From Gaiella sp038230035 (GTDB lineage: Bacteria; Actinomycetota; Thermoleophilia; Gaiellales; Gaiellaceae), in assembly GCA_038230035.1 (NCBI GenBank), contig JBBRNX010000003.1, forward strand, positions 97,636-161,635: 64,000 nt of DNA. Reading direction: 5' to 3'. The notes under the pieces were generated by a model that worked only from the letters and a program-made list of their open reading frames with translations, was not told where the DNA came from and searched no databases. This document shows, piece by piece, positions 17,608 to 25,458 of the stretch. A program made the translations under genes and the position numbers. Every line of letters starts with the position of its first letter. Position 1 is the first letter of the stretch.

Positions 17608-18960
17608 TTGGCGGCCCCTCATGTCCCGAGCTCGTGGCCGCGGGCGAACGGCGACGTCACCGAGGCTCGCCTCTCGTTCGGACCCGTCGTCCTCGCTGCA
17701 ACGCTGCCGCTGATCTTCCTCCACTCGCGCTACCAGCCAGACCTCGGGTTCGGCGCCGGCGGCACGCACGTCAGCATTACGCTCTCCGACCTCGCGGTGC
17801 TCGCCATCGCACTCGCGGCAATCGCCACTGCGCGTCGTGCCGGCCTCACCGCTCTGCGTCGAGGCCTCCCCGTCTGGCTGGTGGCCGGCGCGCTCCTCGT
17901 CCTCGTCCTCGTCTCGATCTCCTATCCGCTGTTGCGCGACCAGCCGTACGACTGGCACGCGCGTCTCGTCTCGGCGCTGAAGTTCTGCGAATACGCGACG
18001 CTCGCGCCCGTTGTCGCGCTGCTCGTGCCACGGTTGCGAGACGCATGGCTGCCGCTCCGCGCGTTGATCGCCTGGGGCGTAGCGGCGACTGTCTGGGGTG
18101 TGCTGCAGTACGTCGGGCTCGTGCATCAGTTCCTCGGGCACCGGCCGGCCGAGCGCCAGCCGTCATTCCTCGGCTACCACGACTTCGCTGCGCTGTCGGG
18201 CGCGCTCCTCGTGCTCGGTTTCGTCGCGATCGCGCTCAACGATGACACGGTTCTCGACCGAAGCTGGGCGAACCTCGCCATCGCCGCAGGCGGGCTCGGC
18301 ATCGTCGTTTCGGGAGCGATGACCGCCGTCATCGGGGTCTGGTTGGCACTTGCCGCCATCGCTCACGTCGCGCACCGGCGTAGGGTTCTCGCGCGACGTG
18401 CCGCGGCCATCCTCGTCACCGCCGCGCTGCTCGTCACGCTCGGCACCGCCGCAATGCGTGGATCTGCCCTCAAGGACTTCGCCGCGTTCCTCGGCCTGAC
18501 ACGGAACCCGACGCCGGGGGCCGTCGAGAGCTACTCACAGCGAACGGTGCTCGGCTACATCGGGCTGAGGATCTTCCTTACCGAGCCGGTCACGGGCGTC
18601 GGCTTCCAGGCTTCGAGCGACGAGTTCGCCTATGGGCCACAGCTGCCCGCCGCTCGGCACCGGTTCCCCGACCAGCCGGCCCAGGCATTCCCCTCCACGA
18701 CCCATCCCTGGGGCGTCCAGAACTTCTACCTCCAGACGCTCGCCGACCTCGGGGTGATCGGGATCGCCGTGCTCGGGCTGCTGTTCGGCGCCGCATTCTG
18801 GATCGGGATGCGCGGCAGCACGACATCGTCGCTCGCGCTCGTCGGAGTCGCCTGGCTCCTCGTCGCCGCCGGCGTGTGGAACGGCCTCGGCATCGTTCCC
18901 GGGATCCCCCTCGCCGCGCTCACCTGGCTCGGCTTCGGACTGGCGACCGCACGTGAGTAA
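17608..18960 (+). CDS. O-antigen ligase/polymerase-like membrane protein
   Basis: About 450 residues with ten to twelve helices and one long extracytoplasmic loop between the last helices. It contains the R-T-x-L-G-Y-I-G and P-x-x-G-V-G-F stretch and STTHPWGVQNFYLQTLADLGVIG, the usual Wzy_C (WaaL/Wzy) signature including the conserved histidine. It should polymerise or ligate repeat units outside the membrane. The start is uncertain. The frame is open from ATG 17557, which has no ribosome site. TATAGT at 17595 followed by 7 nt and TTG 17608 matches the leaderless pattern of other genes here, so I prefer 17608; GTG 17599 is another option. Confidence 0.8.
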   Translation: MAAPHVPSSWPRANGDVTEARLSFGPVVLAATLPLIFLHSRYQPDLGFGAGGTHVSITLSDLAVLAIALAAIATARRAGLTALRRGLPVWLVAGALLVLVLVSISYPLLRDQPYDWHARLVSALKFCEYATLAPVVALLVPRLRDAWLPLRALIAWGVAATVWGVLQYVGLVHQFLGHRPAERQPSFLGYHDFAALSGALLVLGFVAIALNDDTVLDRSWANLAIAAGGLGIVVSGAMTAVIGVWLALAAIAHVAHRRRVLARRAAAILVTAALLVTLGTAAMRGSALKDFAAFLGLTRNPTPGAVESYSQRTVLGYIGLRIFLTEPVTGVGFQASSDEFAYGPQLPAARHRFPDQPAQAFPSTTHPWGVQNFYLQTLADLGVIGIAVLGLLFGAAFWIGMRGSTTSSLALVGVAWLLVAAGVWNGLGIVPGIPLAALTWLGFGLATARE

Positions 18961-19654
18961 CCCTCGCCTCGACCCGCCTAGGACGATGCCTACCTACGCG
19001 GTGCGCGCCCCTCTCGCGCGCTGGCTGCGCTACGAAGCGAAGCGCGCGAACGCCGACCTCGGTGCGTATCGCCTGCTCGACGTCGGTTGTGGGCAGAAGC
19101 CGTACGAGCCGTTCTTCTCGCCGTACGCCGCCTCGTACATCGGCGTCGACCCGGTCGACAACCCGCGTGCCGAGCTCAAAGGCTCGGTTGAGGATCTCCC
19201 TGTCGAGGACGGCAGCTTCGACGTCGTGCTCTGCAGCCAGGTGCTCGAGCATTGCGACGACCCGGCGCGTGCAATCTGGGAGCTCCACCGTGTGACAGCC
19301 CCGGGTGGCCGGCTCCTGCTCTCGACGCACGGCGTCCAGGTCTACCATCCGTCGCCGGCCGACTACTGGAGATGGACAATTGCGGGCCTGGAGAAGGTCG
19401 TGCGGGAGAACGGCGACTGGGCCTCGGTTAGGGTGTCAGCGGCCTCCGGAACCACGGCCTGCGTCGCAATGCTCCTGAACATGTACATAGACCTCGCCGC
19501 CCGCCGCGTCCACCTCGGCGCGCTCGCGAAGCCGCTCGTCGCAGGGTTCAATACGCTCGCAGAGGCAATCGACGCCCGCTCATCGAGGCTGCGGGATCCC
19601 GGCCCGGGAACGCTGCACGCGAACTTCCACGTCGTCGCGGAGAAGGCCCGATGA
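18953..19654 (+). CDS. SAM-dependent class I methyltransferase
   Basis: 233 residues. LLDVGCGQKPYEP (about 42-54) is motif I of the SAM-binding fold, YIGVDPVD is the acidic strand 2 end, and VEDGSFDVVLCSQVLEHCDDP with the following GGRLLLSTHG gives motifs II-III of Methyltransf_11/23 enzymes. The GTG start overlaps the polymerase gene by 8 bp. It probably methylates a sugar of the repeat unit or caps the chain; the acceptor is unknown. It is followed after 10 nt by an epimerase gene, so the polymerase-to-dehydratase run is one operon. Confidence 0.87.
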   Translation: MSNPRLDPPRTMPTYAVRAPLARWLRYEAKRANADLGAYRLLDVGCGQKPYEPFFSPYAASYIGVDPVDNPRAELKGSVEDLPVEDGSFDVVLCSQVLEHCDDPARAIWELHRVTAPGGRLLLSTHGVQVYHPSPADYWRWTIAGLEKVVRENGDWASVRVSAASGTTACVAMLLNMYIDLAARRVHLGALAKPLVAGFNTLAEAIDARSSRLRDPGPGTLHANFHVVAEKAR

Positions 19655-19664
19655 GGCAGACGCC

Positions 19665-20600
19665 ATGAGCCGACGGGCCCTCGTTACCGGTGGTGGCGGC
19701 TTCATCGGCTCGAACCTCGTGCGCGCGCTGCTCGACCGTGGAGACACCGTCCGCGTGCTCGACAACTTCTCGACTGGAAACCGGGCGAACCTCGATGACC
19801 TGGATGTCGAAGTGGTAGAAGGCGAGCTCCGTTCGTACGAGCGGGTTCATGCAGCGGTTCGCGGCGTCGAGACCGTGTTCCACCTCGGAGCCCTCGGCTC
19901 GGTGCCGCGCTCGGTCCAGGATCCGCTGACGTCGAGCGCGGTCAACGTCGAGGGCACACTGAACGTCCTCCTCGCTGCGCGCGACGAAGGTGTGCGCCGC
20001 GTTGTCTACTCGTCGAGCTCGTCGGTGTACGGGACACGACGAGAGCTCCCGGTGCCGGAGAGCTCGCCGCCTGATCCGATCTCGCCCTATGGTGTCGCCA
20101 AGCTCGCGGCGGAGCGTTACTGCATCAGCTTCAGCCGCGTCTACGACTCGTTCGAAACCGTCGTACTGCGCTACTTCAACGTCTTCGGGCCGCGGCAGAG
20201 CCCGTTCTCGCAATACGCGGCGGTCGTCCCGCTGTTCGTGACCGCGATCGCAGAGGGTCGACCTATCACGATTCACGGCGACGGCGGCCAGTCGCGGGAC
20301 TTCACCTACGTCGCGAACGTCGTCGACGCAACGATGCGCGCAGCCGAGGTTGCAGAGGCGAACGGCCGGATCTTCAACGTCGCCGCTGGATCGCCAGGCA
20401 GCGTCAACGACGTCGCAGACACGATCGGCCGTATCCTCGGCAAGCCGGTGCAGAAGGAGTTCCAGCTGCCGCGACCGGGCGATATCCGCGACTCCTGGGC
20501 TGACATCACTGCTGCGCGCGAGGTGCTCGGATTCGAGCCGATCGTCGGTCTGGATGAGGGCCTCCAGCGGACGGTCGAGGCGCTCGTCGATGGCGCCTGA
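19665..20600 (+). CDS. UDP-sugar 4-epimerase, WbpP-like
   Basis: 311 residues with GGGGFIGSN at 9-17, the S-S-S-V-Y-G strand and the catalytic Y142-x3-K146 pair. RYFNVFGPRQ and SQYAAVVPLFVTA are characteristic of the UDP-N-acetylglucosamine/galactosamine 4-epimerase branch (WbpP and related). It supplies an epimerised UDP-sugar for the glycosyltransferases. ATG 19665 lies 10 nt after the methyltransferase stop, and its 3' end overlaps the next glycosyltransferase by 11 bp. Substrate preference between acetylated and non-acetylated UDP-hexoses is not determinable by eye. Confidence 0.85.
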   Translation: MSRRALVTGGGGFIGSNLVRALLDRGDTVRVLDNFSTGNRANLDDLDVEVVEGELRSYERVHAAVRGVETVFHLGALGSVPRSVQDPLTSSAVNVEGTLNVLLAARDEGVRRVVYSSSSSVYGTRRELPVPESSPPDPISPYGVAKLAAERYCISFSRVYDSFETVVLRYFNVFGPRQSPFSQYAAVVPLFVTAIAEGRPITIHGDGGQSRDFTYVANVVDATMRAAEVAEANGRIFNVAAGSPGSVNDVADTIGRILGKPVQKEFQLPRPGDIRDSWADITAAREVLGFEPIVGLDEGLQRTVEALVDGA

Positions 20601-21777
20601 GACCGCACGGGTCTCGGTTCTCCGCGTCATCGCGCGGCTCAACGTAGGCGGACCGGCGCTCCACGTCGCATATCTCTCAGCCGGCCTGACGCTCCGCGGC
20701 TACGACACAACGCTCGTGGCAGGGACGATCGCCCGCGGCGAGGAATCGATGGCCTACATCGCCGAGGAGGCAGGCGCTCGCGTCGTCGCCTTGCCCGGGC
20801 TGTCGCGGGAGATCTCGCCATTCCGCGACGCCCTCGCGGTCGTTCGGCTCGCGCGCCTCATCCGGCAGGTGCGACCACGGATCCTCCACACACATACGGC
20901 CAAGGCCGGCACGGTCGGCCGAGTGGCAGCACTCCTTGCCGGGGATGCACGCCCGCCGATCGTCGTCCACACCTTCCACGGCCACGTCCTTCGCGGCTAC
21001 TTCGGGCCGACGAAGTCGAGGTTCTTCCGCGTCCTCGAGACGCTGCTCGCAAAGGTGACAACGGTGCTCGTCGCCGTCAGCCCGGAGGTGCGGGACGACC
21101 TCGTGCAGCTCGGTGTCGCGCCGGCGGAGAAGTTTGTGGTGGTGCGGCTCGGGATCGAACTGGAGCAGCGCGTTGCGACCGATGTGCCCCGGGACGAGGT
21201 ACGGCGCCGGCTCGGGATTCCGCCGGAGCGATTCGTCGTCGGCTGGATCGGGAGGATGACAGGTGTCAAACAGACGCAGGATCTGCTGACGGCGCTCACC
21301 GAGCTGCGGGAGGGCGGCGTCGATGCGGGCCTGCTCGTCGTCGGCGACGGGCCTGATCGCGCAGGTTTCGAGCGGCAGGCGCGCGACCTCGGCCTCGTGC
21401 GCCACTGCCTGTTCCTCGGCTACCAGGAGGACGTGGCGCCCTGGTACGCGGCGATGGACGCGGTGGCGCTCCCGTCCGGGAACGAGGGTACGCCTGTCAC
21501 GGTGATCGAAGCGCTGGCGGCAGGAAGGCCCGTCGTCGCATACGAGGTCGGCGGTGTTCCCGACGTCGTCCGCGAGGGCGTCGACGGCTTCCTCGTCGAG
21601 GCCGGCAGCACATCGAAGCTGGCGGAGCGCCTCGCGCAGCTCGCTGCTGATCCGGAGCTTGGACGTCGACTCGGCGAAGCCGGTCGCACGCGAGTCCTCG
21701 AGCGCTACGGCGTGGGCCGGCTGCTGGACGACGTCGACCGGCTCTACCGCGACACGATGGAACGGAAAGCGAGGTAG
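20590..21777 (+). CDS. Family 4 glycosyltransferase
   Basis: 395 residues. RLNVGGPALHVAYL near the N-terminus is the donor/acceptor loop. HTHTAKAGTVGRVAA and HTFHGHVLRGYF resemble the EpsF/WcaL-type branch of GT4. The C-terminal domain has VGWIGRMTGVKQ and the E-x7-E motif in SGNEGTPVTVIEALAAGRPVVA followed by GGVPDVVREGVDGFLV. ATG 20590 overlaps the epimerase stop. It is the only GT4 on the plus strand and forms a unit with the methyltransferase, epimerase, cupin and PLP enzyme. Confidence 0.88.
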   Translation: MAPETARVSVLRVIARLNVGGPALHVAYLSAGLTLRGYDTTLVAGTIARGEESMAYIAEEAGARVVALPGLSREISPFRDALAVVRLARLIRQVRPRILHTHTAKAGTVGRVAALLAGDARPPIVVHTFHGHVLRGYFGPTKSRFFRVLETLLAKVTTVLVAVSPEVRDDLVQLGVAPAEKFVVVRLGIELEQRVATDVPRDEVRRRLGIPPERFVVGWIGRMTGVKQTQDLLTALTELREGGVDAGLLVVGDGPDRAGFERQARDLGLVRHCLFLGYQEDVAPWYAAMDAVALPSGNEGTPVTVIEALAAGRPVVAYEVGGVPDVVREGVDGFLVEAGSTSKLAERLAQLAADPELGRRLGEAGRTRVLERYGVGRLLDDVDRLYRDTMERKAR

Positions 21778-21779
21778 GA

Positions 21780-22169
21780 ATGGCTCACACCTTCAGCTCG
21801 CTCGACGAGCTCGGCGACGGGTACGGCTTCCACAAGGTCAGGCGAGGGCTCGGCGTGACCGCGTTCGGTGTCAACGCCGTCGTCTTCCCACCAGGCTTCG
21901 AGGGTTTTCTCCACTACCACGACGAGCAGGACGAGCTGTACTTCGTGCACGCCGGCACCGCACGAGTCGAGGTCGGCGATGAAGTCCGGGAGCTGGGCGC
22001 GGGCGGGCTCGTGCACGTCGAGTCCTCGACGCCGCGCAAGGTGTCGAACGCGAGCGAGACCGACGATCTCGTTGTTCTGGTCGTCGGCGGCAAGGGCGGC
22101 TATGTCGAGCGGGACGGCCATCTGGTCGACGCGGCCGACGCCGAACGTCGCGCGTCGTTCGGTTCGTGA
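21780..22169 (+). CDS. Cupin-domain protein
   Basis: 129 residues forming a single cupin: HYHDEQDELYFVHAG provides the H-x-H and E ligands of motif 1, and LGAGGLVHVESSTPRKV sits at motif 2, where the usual histidine is replaced (HVESSTPRKV has only one upstream H). AGGTAGGA just before the ATG serves as ribosome site. It is followed by a GTGA overlap with a PLP-dependent enzyme gene. A function in sugar or small-molecule binding is plausible; no specific reaction can be assigned. Confidence 0.7.
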   Translation: MAHTFSSLDELGDGYGFHKVRRGLGVTAFGVNAVVFPPGFEGFLHYHDEQDELYFVHAGTARVEVGDEVRELGAGGLVHVESSTPRKVSNASETDDLVVLVVGGKGGYVERDGHLVDAADAERRASFGS

Positions 22170-23065
22170 GCACAACCCCGCTCGAGCCAGCTCCTGCAGG
22201 GCTCGCAGATGGAGGCGTTTACCTCAAGCGGGAAGACCTGCACGAGCTCGGCGCGTTCAAGTGGCGCGGCGCGCTACCCGTTCTGCGCGAGTACAGGGAA
22301 CGCGGCGCGGCGACGGTCGTCACGGCTTCGACCGGTAACCACGGCGCCGCAACCGCCTGGGCAGCCCGTGAGCTCGGATTGAACGCCGTCGTGTTCGCGC
22401 CCGAGCGGGCCGCCGAAGCAAAGCTCACACGCATTCGTGAGCTCGGCGCGGCGCTACGGCAGGTCGGCACGGACTTCGACGAGGCGAAGGCCTCAGCGGC
22501 GGCGTTCGCAGACGAGCAGGGTCTACCGTTGTTCGTCGACGGCCTCGAGCCGGGGCAGTTCGAAGGCTACCGCGCGATCGGCCACGAGATCGTGGCGACG
22601 CTCGAGGGTCAGGCGGGCACCGTGGTCGTCCCGGTCGGAAACGGCGCGCTGATCGGAGGGGTAGGCGAGGCTCTCTCGAGCACCGGCTGGCAGGTTGTCG
22701 GTGTGGTCGCGAAGGACGCACCCGTGATGGCGGACAGCTACGACGCCGGGGCGGTGCGAGAGGCGGCGAGCGGGACGACGATCGCCGACGGCCTTGCGGT
22801 GCGCGTGGCGATTCCGTACGCGGTCGAGCGCGTGCAGCCTGTCGTCGATCGAATGGTGCGTGTGTCGGAGCGGGAATTGGCCCTGTCGATCGGCCGTTTC
22901 GCGAAGGTCGGGATTCGCGTCGAAGCGTCGGCGGCCGCCGCGCTGGCCGCGCTCGATCACTTCAAAGCCGCGCCAGGTCCGCTCGTCCTCGTCGTCACAG
23001 GGTGCAACATCGACGACGAGCTTCACGCCCGCGCCTGCGACTCACCCGAGTCGTTTCCCGACTAG
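22166..23065 (+). CDS. PLP-dependent threonine/serine dehydratase-like enzyme
   Basis: 299 residues of PLP fold type II. The Schiff-base lysine lies in YLKREDLHELGAFKWRGA (K33 region), matching the FKxRGA motif of threonine dehydratases. TASTGNHGAATAWAA is the asparagine loop and PVGNGALIGGVG the phosphate-binding glycine loop. The final part lacks any ACT regulatory domain, so it would be a catabolic-type enzyme or a related racemase. GTG 22166 overlaps the cupin stop. Why a dehydratase is coupled to a glycan operon is unclear; it may act on an amino-acid substituent or simply be co-transcribed. Confidence 0.8.
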   Translation: MSTTPLEPAPAGLADGGVYLKREDLHELGAFKWRGALPVLREYRERGAATVVTASTGNHGAATAWAARELGLNAVVFAPERAAEAKLTRIRELGAALRQVGTDFDEAKASAAAFADEQGLPLFVDGLEPGQFEGYRAIGHEIVATLEGQAGTVVVPVGNGALIGGVGEALSSTGWQVVGVVAKDAPVMADSYDAGAVREAASGTTIADGLAVRVAIPYAVERVQPVVDRMVRVSERELALSIGRFAKVGIRVEASAAAALAALDHFKAAPGPLVLVVTGCNIDDELHARACDSPESFPD

Positions 23066-23215
23066 CTCGGTGATTCGTGCCACGATGTCGTCACGCTTCC
23101 GACCGTTCGCCCGTCACGGGACAGCCGAACAGCAGTCCGTGAAACCAGCATCCAAAGGGGGCCTGCACGAACCTGTTACAAACCCGAGACGGTTCCGACC
23201 ACTCGACTGTCCGCT

Positions 23216-23233
23216 GCCTGTCCCGGGACAGGC
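23216..23233. terminator. Perfect 18-bp palindrome between convergent genes
   Basis: GCCTGTCCCGGGACAGGC is an exact palindrome placed between the convergent PLP-enzyme and UDP-glucuronate decarboxylase genes. As RNA it could form a hairpin with a short loop and act as a bidirectional terminator, though no T-run follows. The rest of 23066-23249 holds nothing else I recognise. Confidence 0.4.
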
Positions 23234-23249
23234 AAACCTTGGAAACCGG

Positions 23250-24197
23250 CTAACCCGCGGTAACGGGGTCGCGGCCGAGCGCGACGAGCCAGCGTCGCAG
23301 CCCTTCCGCAAGGTCGATCTCGGGCTCCCAGCCGAGTAATTCCCGCGCGCGAGTGATGTCTGGCCGGCGGATCTGCGGGTCGTCCATCGGCAGCGCCTGG
23401 AACACGATCTGACTCGTCGAGCCGGTAGCCTTGATGATCGTCTCGGCAAGCTCGAGCATCGTCAGTTCGTGATCGGGGTTGCCGATGTTGACAGGCAGGT
23501 GCTCATCCGACTCGGCGAGCAGCACGAGGCCGCGGATCAGGTCGTCGACGTAGCACAAGCTCCGGGTCTGGGAGCCCTCCCCGAAGACCGTGAGCGGCTT
23601 GCCTGCCAGAGCCTGGATCAGGAAGGTGACGGAGGCACGCCCGTCGTTGGGGCGCATTCGCGGGCCGTACGTGTTGAAGATGCGCGCGATAGCAGTGTCG
23701 ACGCCCTGCTGCCGGTGATAGGCCATCGTCAGTGCCTCGGCGTACCGCTTCGCCTCGTCGTAAACCCCGCGCGGCCCGATCGGGTTGACGTTGCCCCAGT
23801 ACTCCTCCGGCTGCGGGTGTACCTGCGGGTCGCCGTACACCTCGCTCGTCGAGCTGATCACGAATCGCGCACGCTTGTGCTTCGCGAGGCCGAGCGCATG
23901 GTGCGTCCCGTACGAGCCGACCTTGAGCGAGTGCAGCGGCAATCGCATGTAATCGATCGGGCTTGCGAGCGCCGCAAGGTGGTAGACGTAGTCGACCGGC
24001 TCGTCGATCCGGATGTGCTCGACCATGTCGTGATACACGAACTGGAAGTCGGCGCCGTGCGGGATGTGTGCGACGTTCTCGAGCGAGCCGGTCTCGAGGT
24101 TGTCGACACAGATCACCCGCTGACCGCGGGCACGCAGCGCTTCGCAGAGATGCGAGCCGAGGAAGCCCGCGCCGCCGGTGACAACAGAGGTCGGCAT
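23250..24197 (-). CDS. UDP-glucuronate decarboxylase (UDP-xylose synthase)
   Basis: 315 residues, extended SDR fold: GGAGFLGSH at 8-16, the TSEVYGDP loop, GVYDEAKRYAE with Y146/K150, ARIFNTYGPRM, and GSQTRSLCYVDDLI. These are the characteristic motifs of the UXS family, which converts UDP-glucuronate to UDP-xylose; the arginines in GPRMRPNDGR that hold the substrate carboxylate are present. The ATG at 24197 follows TAGCAT by 7 nt, so the message is probably leaderless. It supplies a pentose donor to the glycan cluster and closes the locus on the right. Confidence 0.92.
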   Translation of the reverse strand: MPTSVVTGGAGFLGSHLCEALRARGQRVICVDNLETGSLENVAHIPHGADFQFVYHDMVEHIRIDEPVDYVYHLAALASPIDYMRLPLHSLKVGSYGTHHALGLAKHKRARFVISSTSEVYGDPQVHPQPEEYWGNVNPIGPRGVYDEAKRYAEALTMAYHRQQGVDTAIARIFNTYGPRMRPNDGRASVTFLIQALAGKPLTVFGEGSQTRSLCYVDDLIRGLVLLAESDEHLPVNIGNPDHELTMLELAETIIKATGSTSQIVFQALPMDDPQIRRPDITRARELLGWEPEIDLAEGLRRWLVALGRDPVTAG

Positions 24198-24279
24198 CGA
24201 GCGGATGCTAGCGGCCACCACGGACGCAGGCCGGGCGGTGGGGTCAGACGCCCGGCGAAGACAGCCGTAGACTGCTCGC

Positions 24280-25458
24280 GTGCCCAGCTGGCTCGCCCGC
24301 CGCAGCGAGGCCGACCGGCGGCTCCTCGTCCTCATTGCGCTCCTGACGCTGGCCGCTGCGGTGCAGCACTGGTACACGATCGCCGACGGCATCCGCGTGC
24401 AGTTCGCGCACGACGTCAGCTCGTACCTCGTCATCGCGCGCGCCGCTCCATCGCTGCCCACGACCGGTGTGCTGCAGCCGTTCGCCGAGCGAATCCCCGT
24501 GCACTGGGTCGTCGGCGTCATCTCCAACGCCGGGATCTCGTTGGATCTCGTCTACCGAGTCGGGATGTTCGCCTGCCTGTTCGCAATCGTCTTCGCCGTG
24601 CACGCCACATTGACCGCGATCGGGCTCTCGACGGACGAGTATGGCCTGGCAATGGCCGCGCTCGTGGCGAGTGCGTACCCATTCCACTACCTGCTCGCCT
24701 CGCCGGGGATGCTGTCGGACGCAACCCTCGTTCTCGGCGTCGCGATCCTGCTGCTCGGCTTCGCACGCGGCCGTCTGTGGATCGTCCTGCTCGGGCTCGC
24801 TCTAGGCACAGCCGGGCGCCAGACAATGGTCCCCGTTGCACTCGTCGCAGCCGTGTGGGCGTTCGTCTCGCCCGCGTGGTCGCACGCGCGCTGGCGGGTC
24901 GCGACCGCGTGCTTGGCGCTTCCCGCAGGGATCTACCTCGCGCTCAACCTGGCAGCGCGCAGCTTCGGCTATCCCGAGCCGGGCGGTCTGCACGACCTCA
25001 GCGTGCTTGGTTTCTTCACCAGCCCGTGGGATCTGACGCTGCATTTCGGACGGGTAACTCTCGGCGTCTTGGTTCCCGTAGGGCTGGCGCTCGGCGCCTG
25101 GCTCCGTACACGTAACCCATTACCCCGCGGCGCTCTGCTCGTCGCGACGGCTGTCGCCGCTCAGCCGCTCGTCCTCGGCCCGTCGTCCAACGGAGGCAAC
25201 GAGCCGCGCCTTGCCGGACTCGCAGCTCCCGCTCTCGTCGTCGCCGCGGGGGCGCTCCTGCAGGGCGCGCGCCTGACCCGTCAAGAGACAGCAATCGCAG
25301 CCGTGGCGATCGTCGTCGCGGGTCTGCACAGCCGCTATACGCACAGCCCATTACTCCGGAACTACGTCTGGGCGGGGGCCGAGCTCGTCGCTGCGATGAC
25401 GCTCGTCGCGGTACTCGCTCGCCGAAGCGAAGCCGGCGAGCGACAATCCCCGGCATGA
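24280..25458 (+). CDS. Polytopic membrane protein, GT-C-like
   Basis: 392 residues with about ten helices. After the first helix comes IRVQFAHDVSSYLVIAR, with an aspartate where GT-C enzymes have theirs, and helices follow without recognisable domains. The GTG start is preceded by TAGACT and exactly 6 nt, indicating a leaderless transcript. The stop overlaps the ATG of pgi (ATGA), so a membrane protein of unknown function is coupled to a central-metabolism enzyme. It could be a glycosyltransferase or transporter; I cannot decide. Confidence 0.65.
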   Translation: MPSWLARRSEADRRLLVLIALLTLAAAVQHWYTIADGIRVQFAHDVSSYLVIARAAPSLPTTGVLQPFAERIPVHWVVGVISNAGISLDLVYRVGMFACLFAIVFAVHATLTAIGLSTDEYGLAMAALVASAYPFHYLLASPGMLSDATLVLGVAILLLGFARGRLWIVLLGLALGTAGRQTMVPVALVAAVWAFVSPAWSHARWRVATACLALPAGIYLALNLAARSFGYPEPGGLHDLSVLGFFTSPWDLTLHFGRVTLGVLVPVGLALGAWLRTRNPLPRGALLVATAVAAQPLVLGPSSNGGNEPRLAGLAAPALVVAAGALLQGARLTRQETAIAAVAIVVAGLHSRYTHSPLLRNYVWAGAELVAAMTLVAVLARRSEAGERQSPA

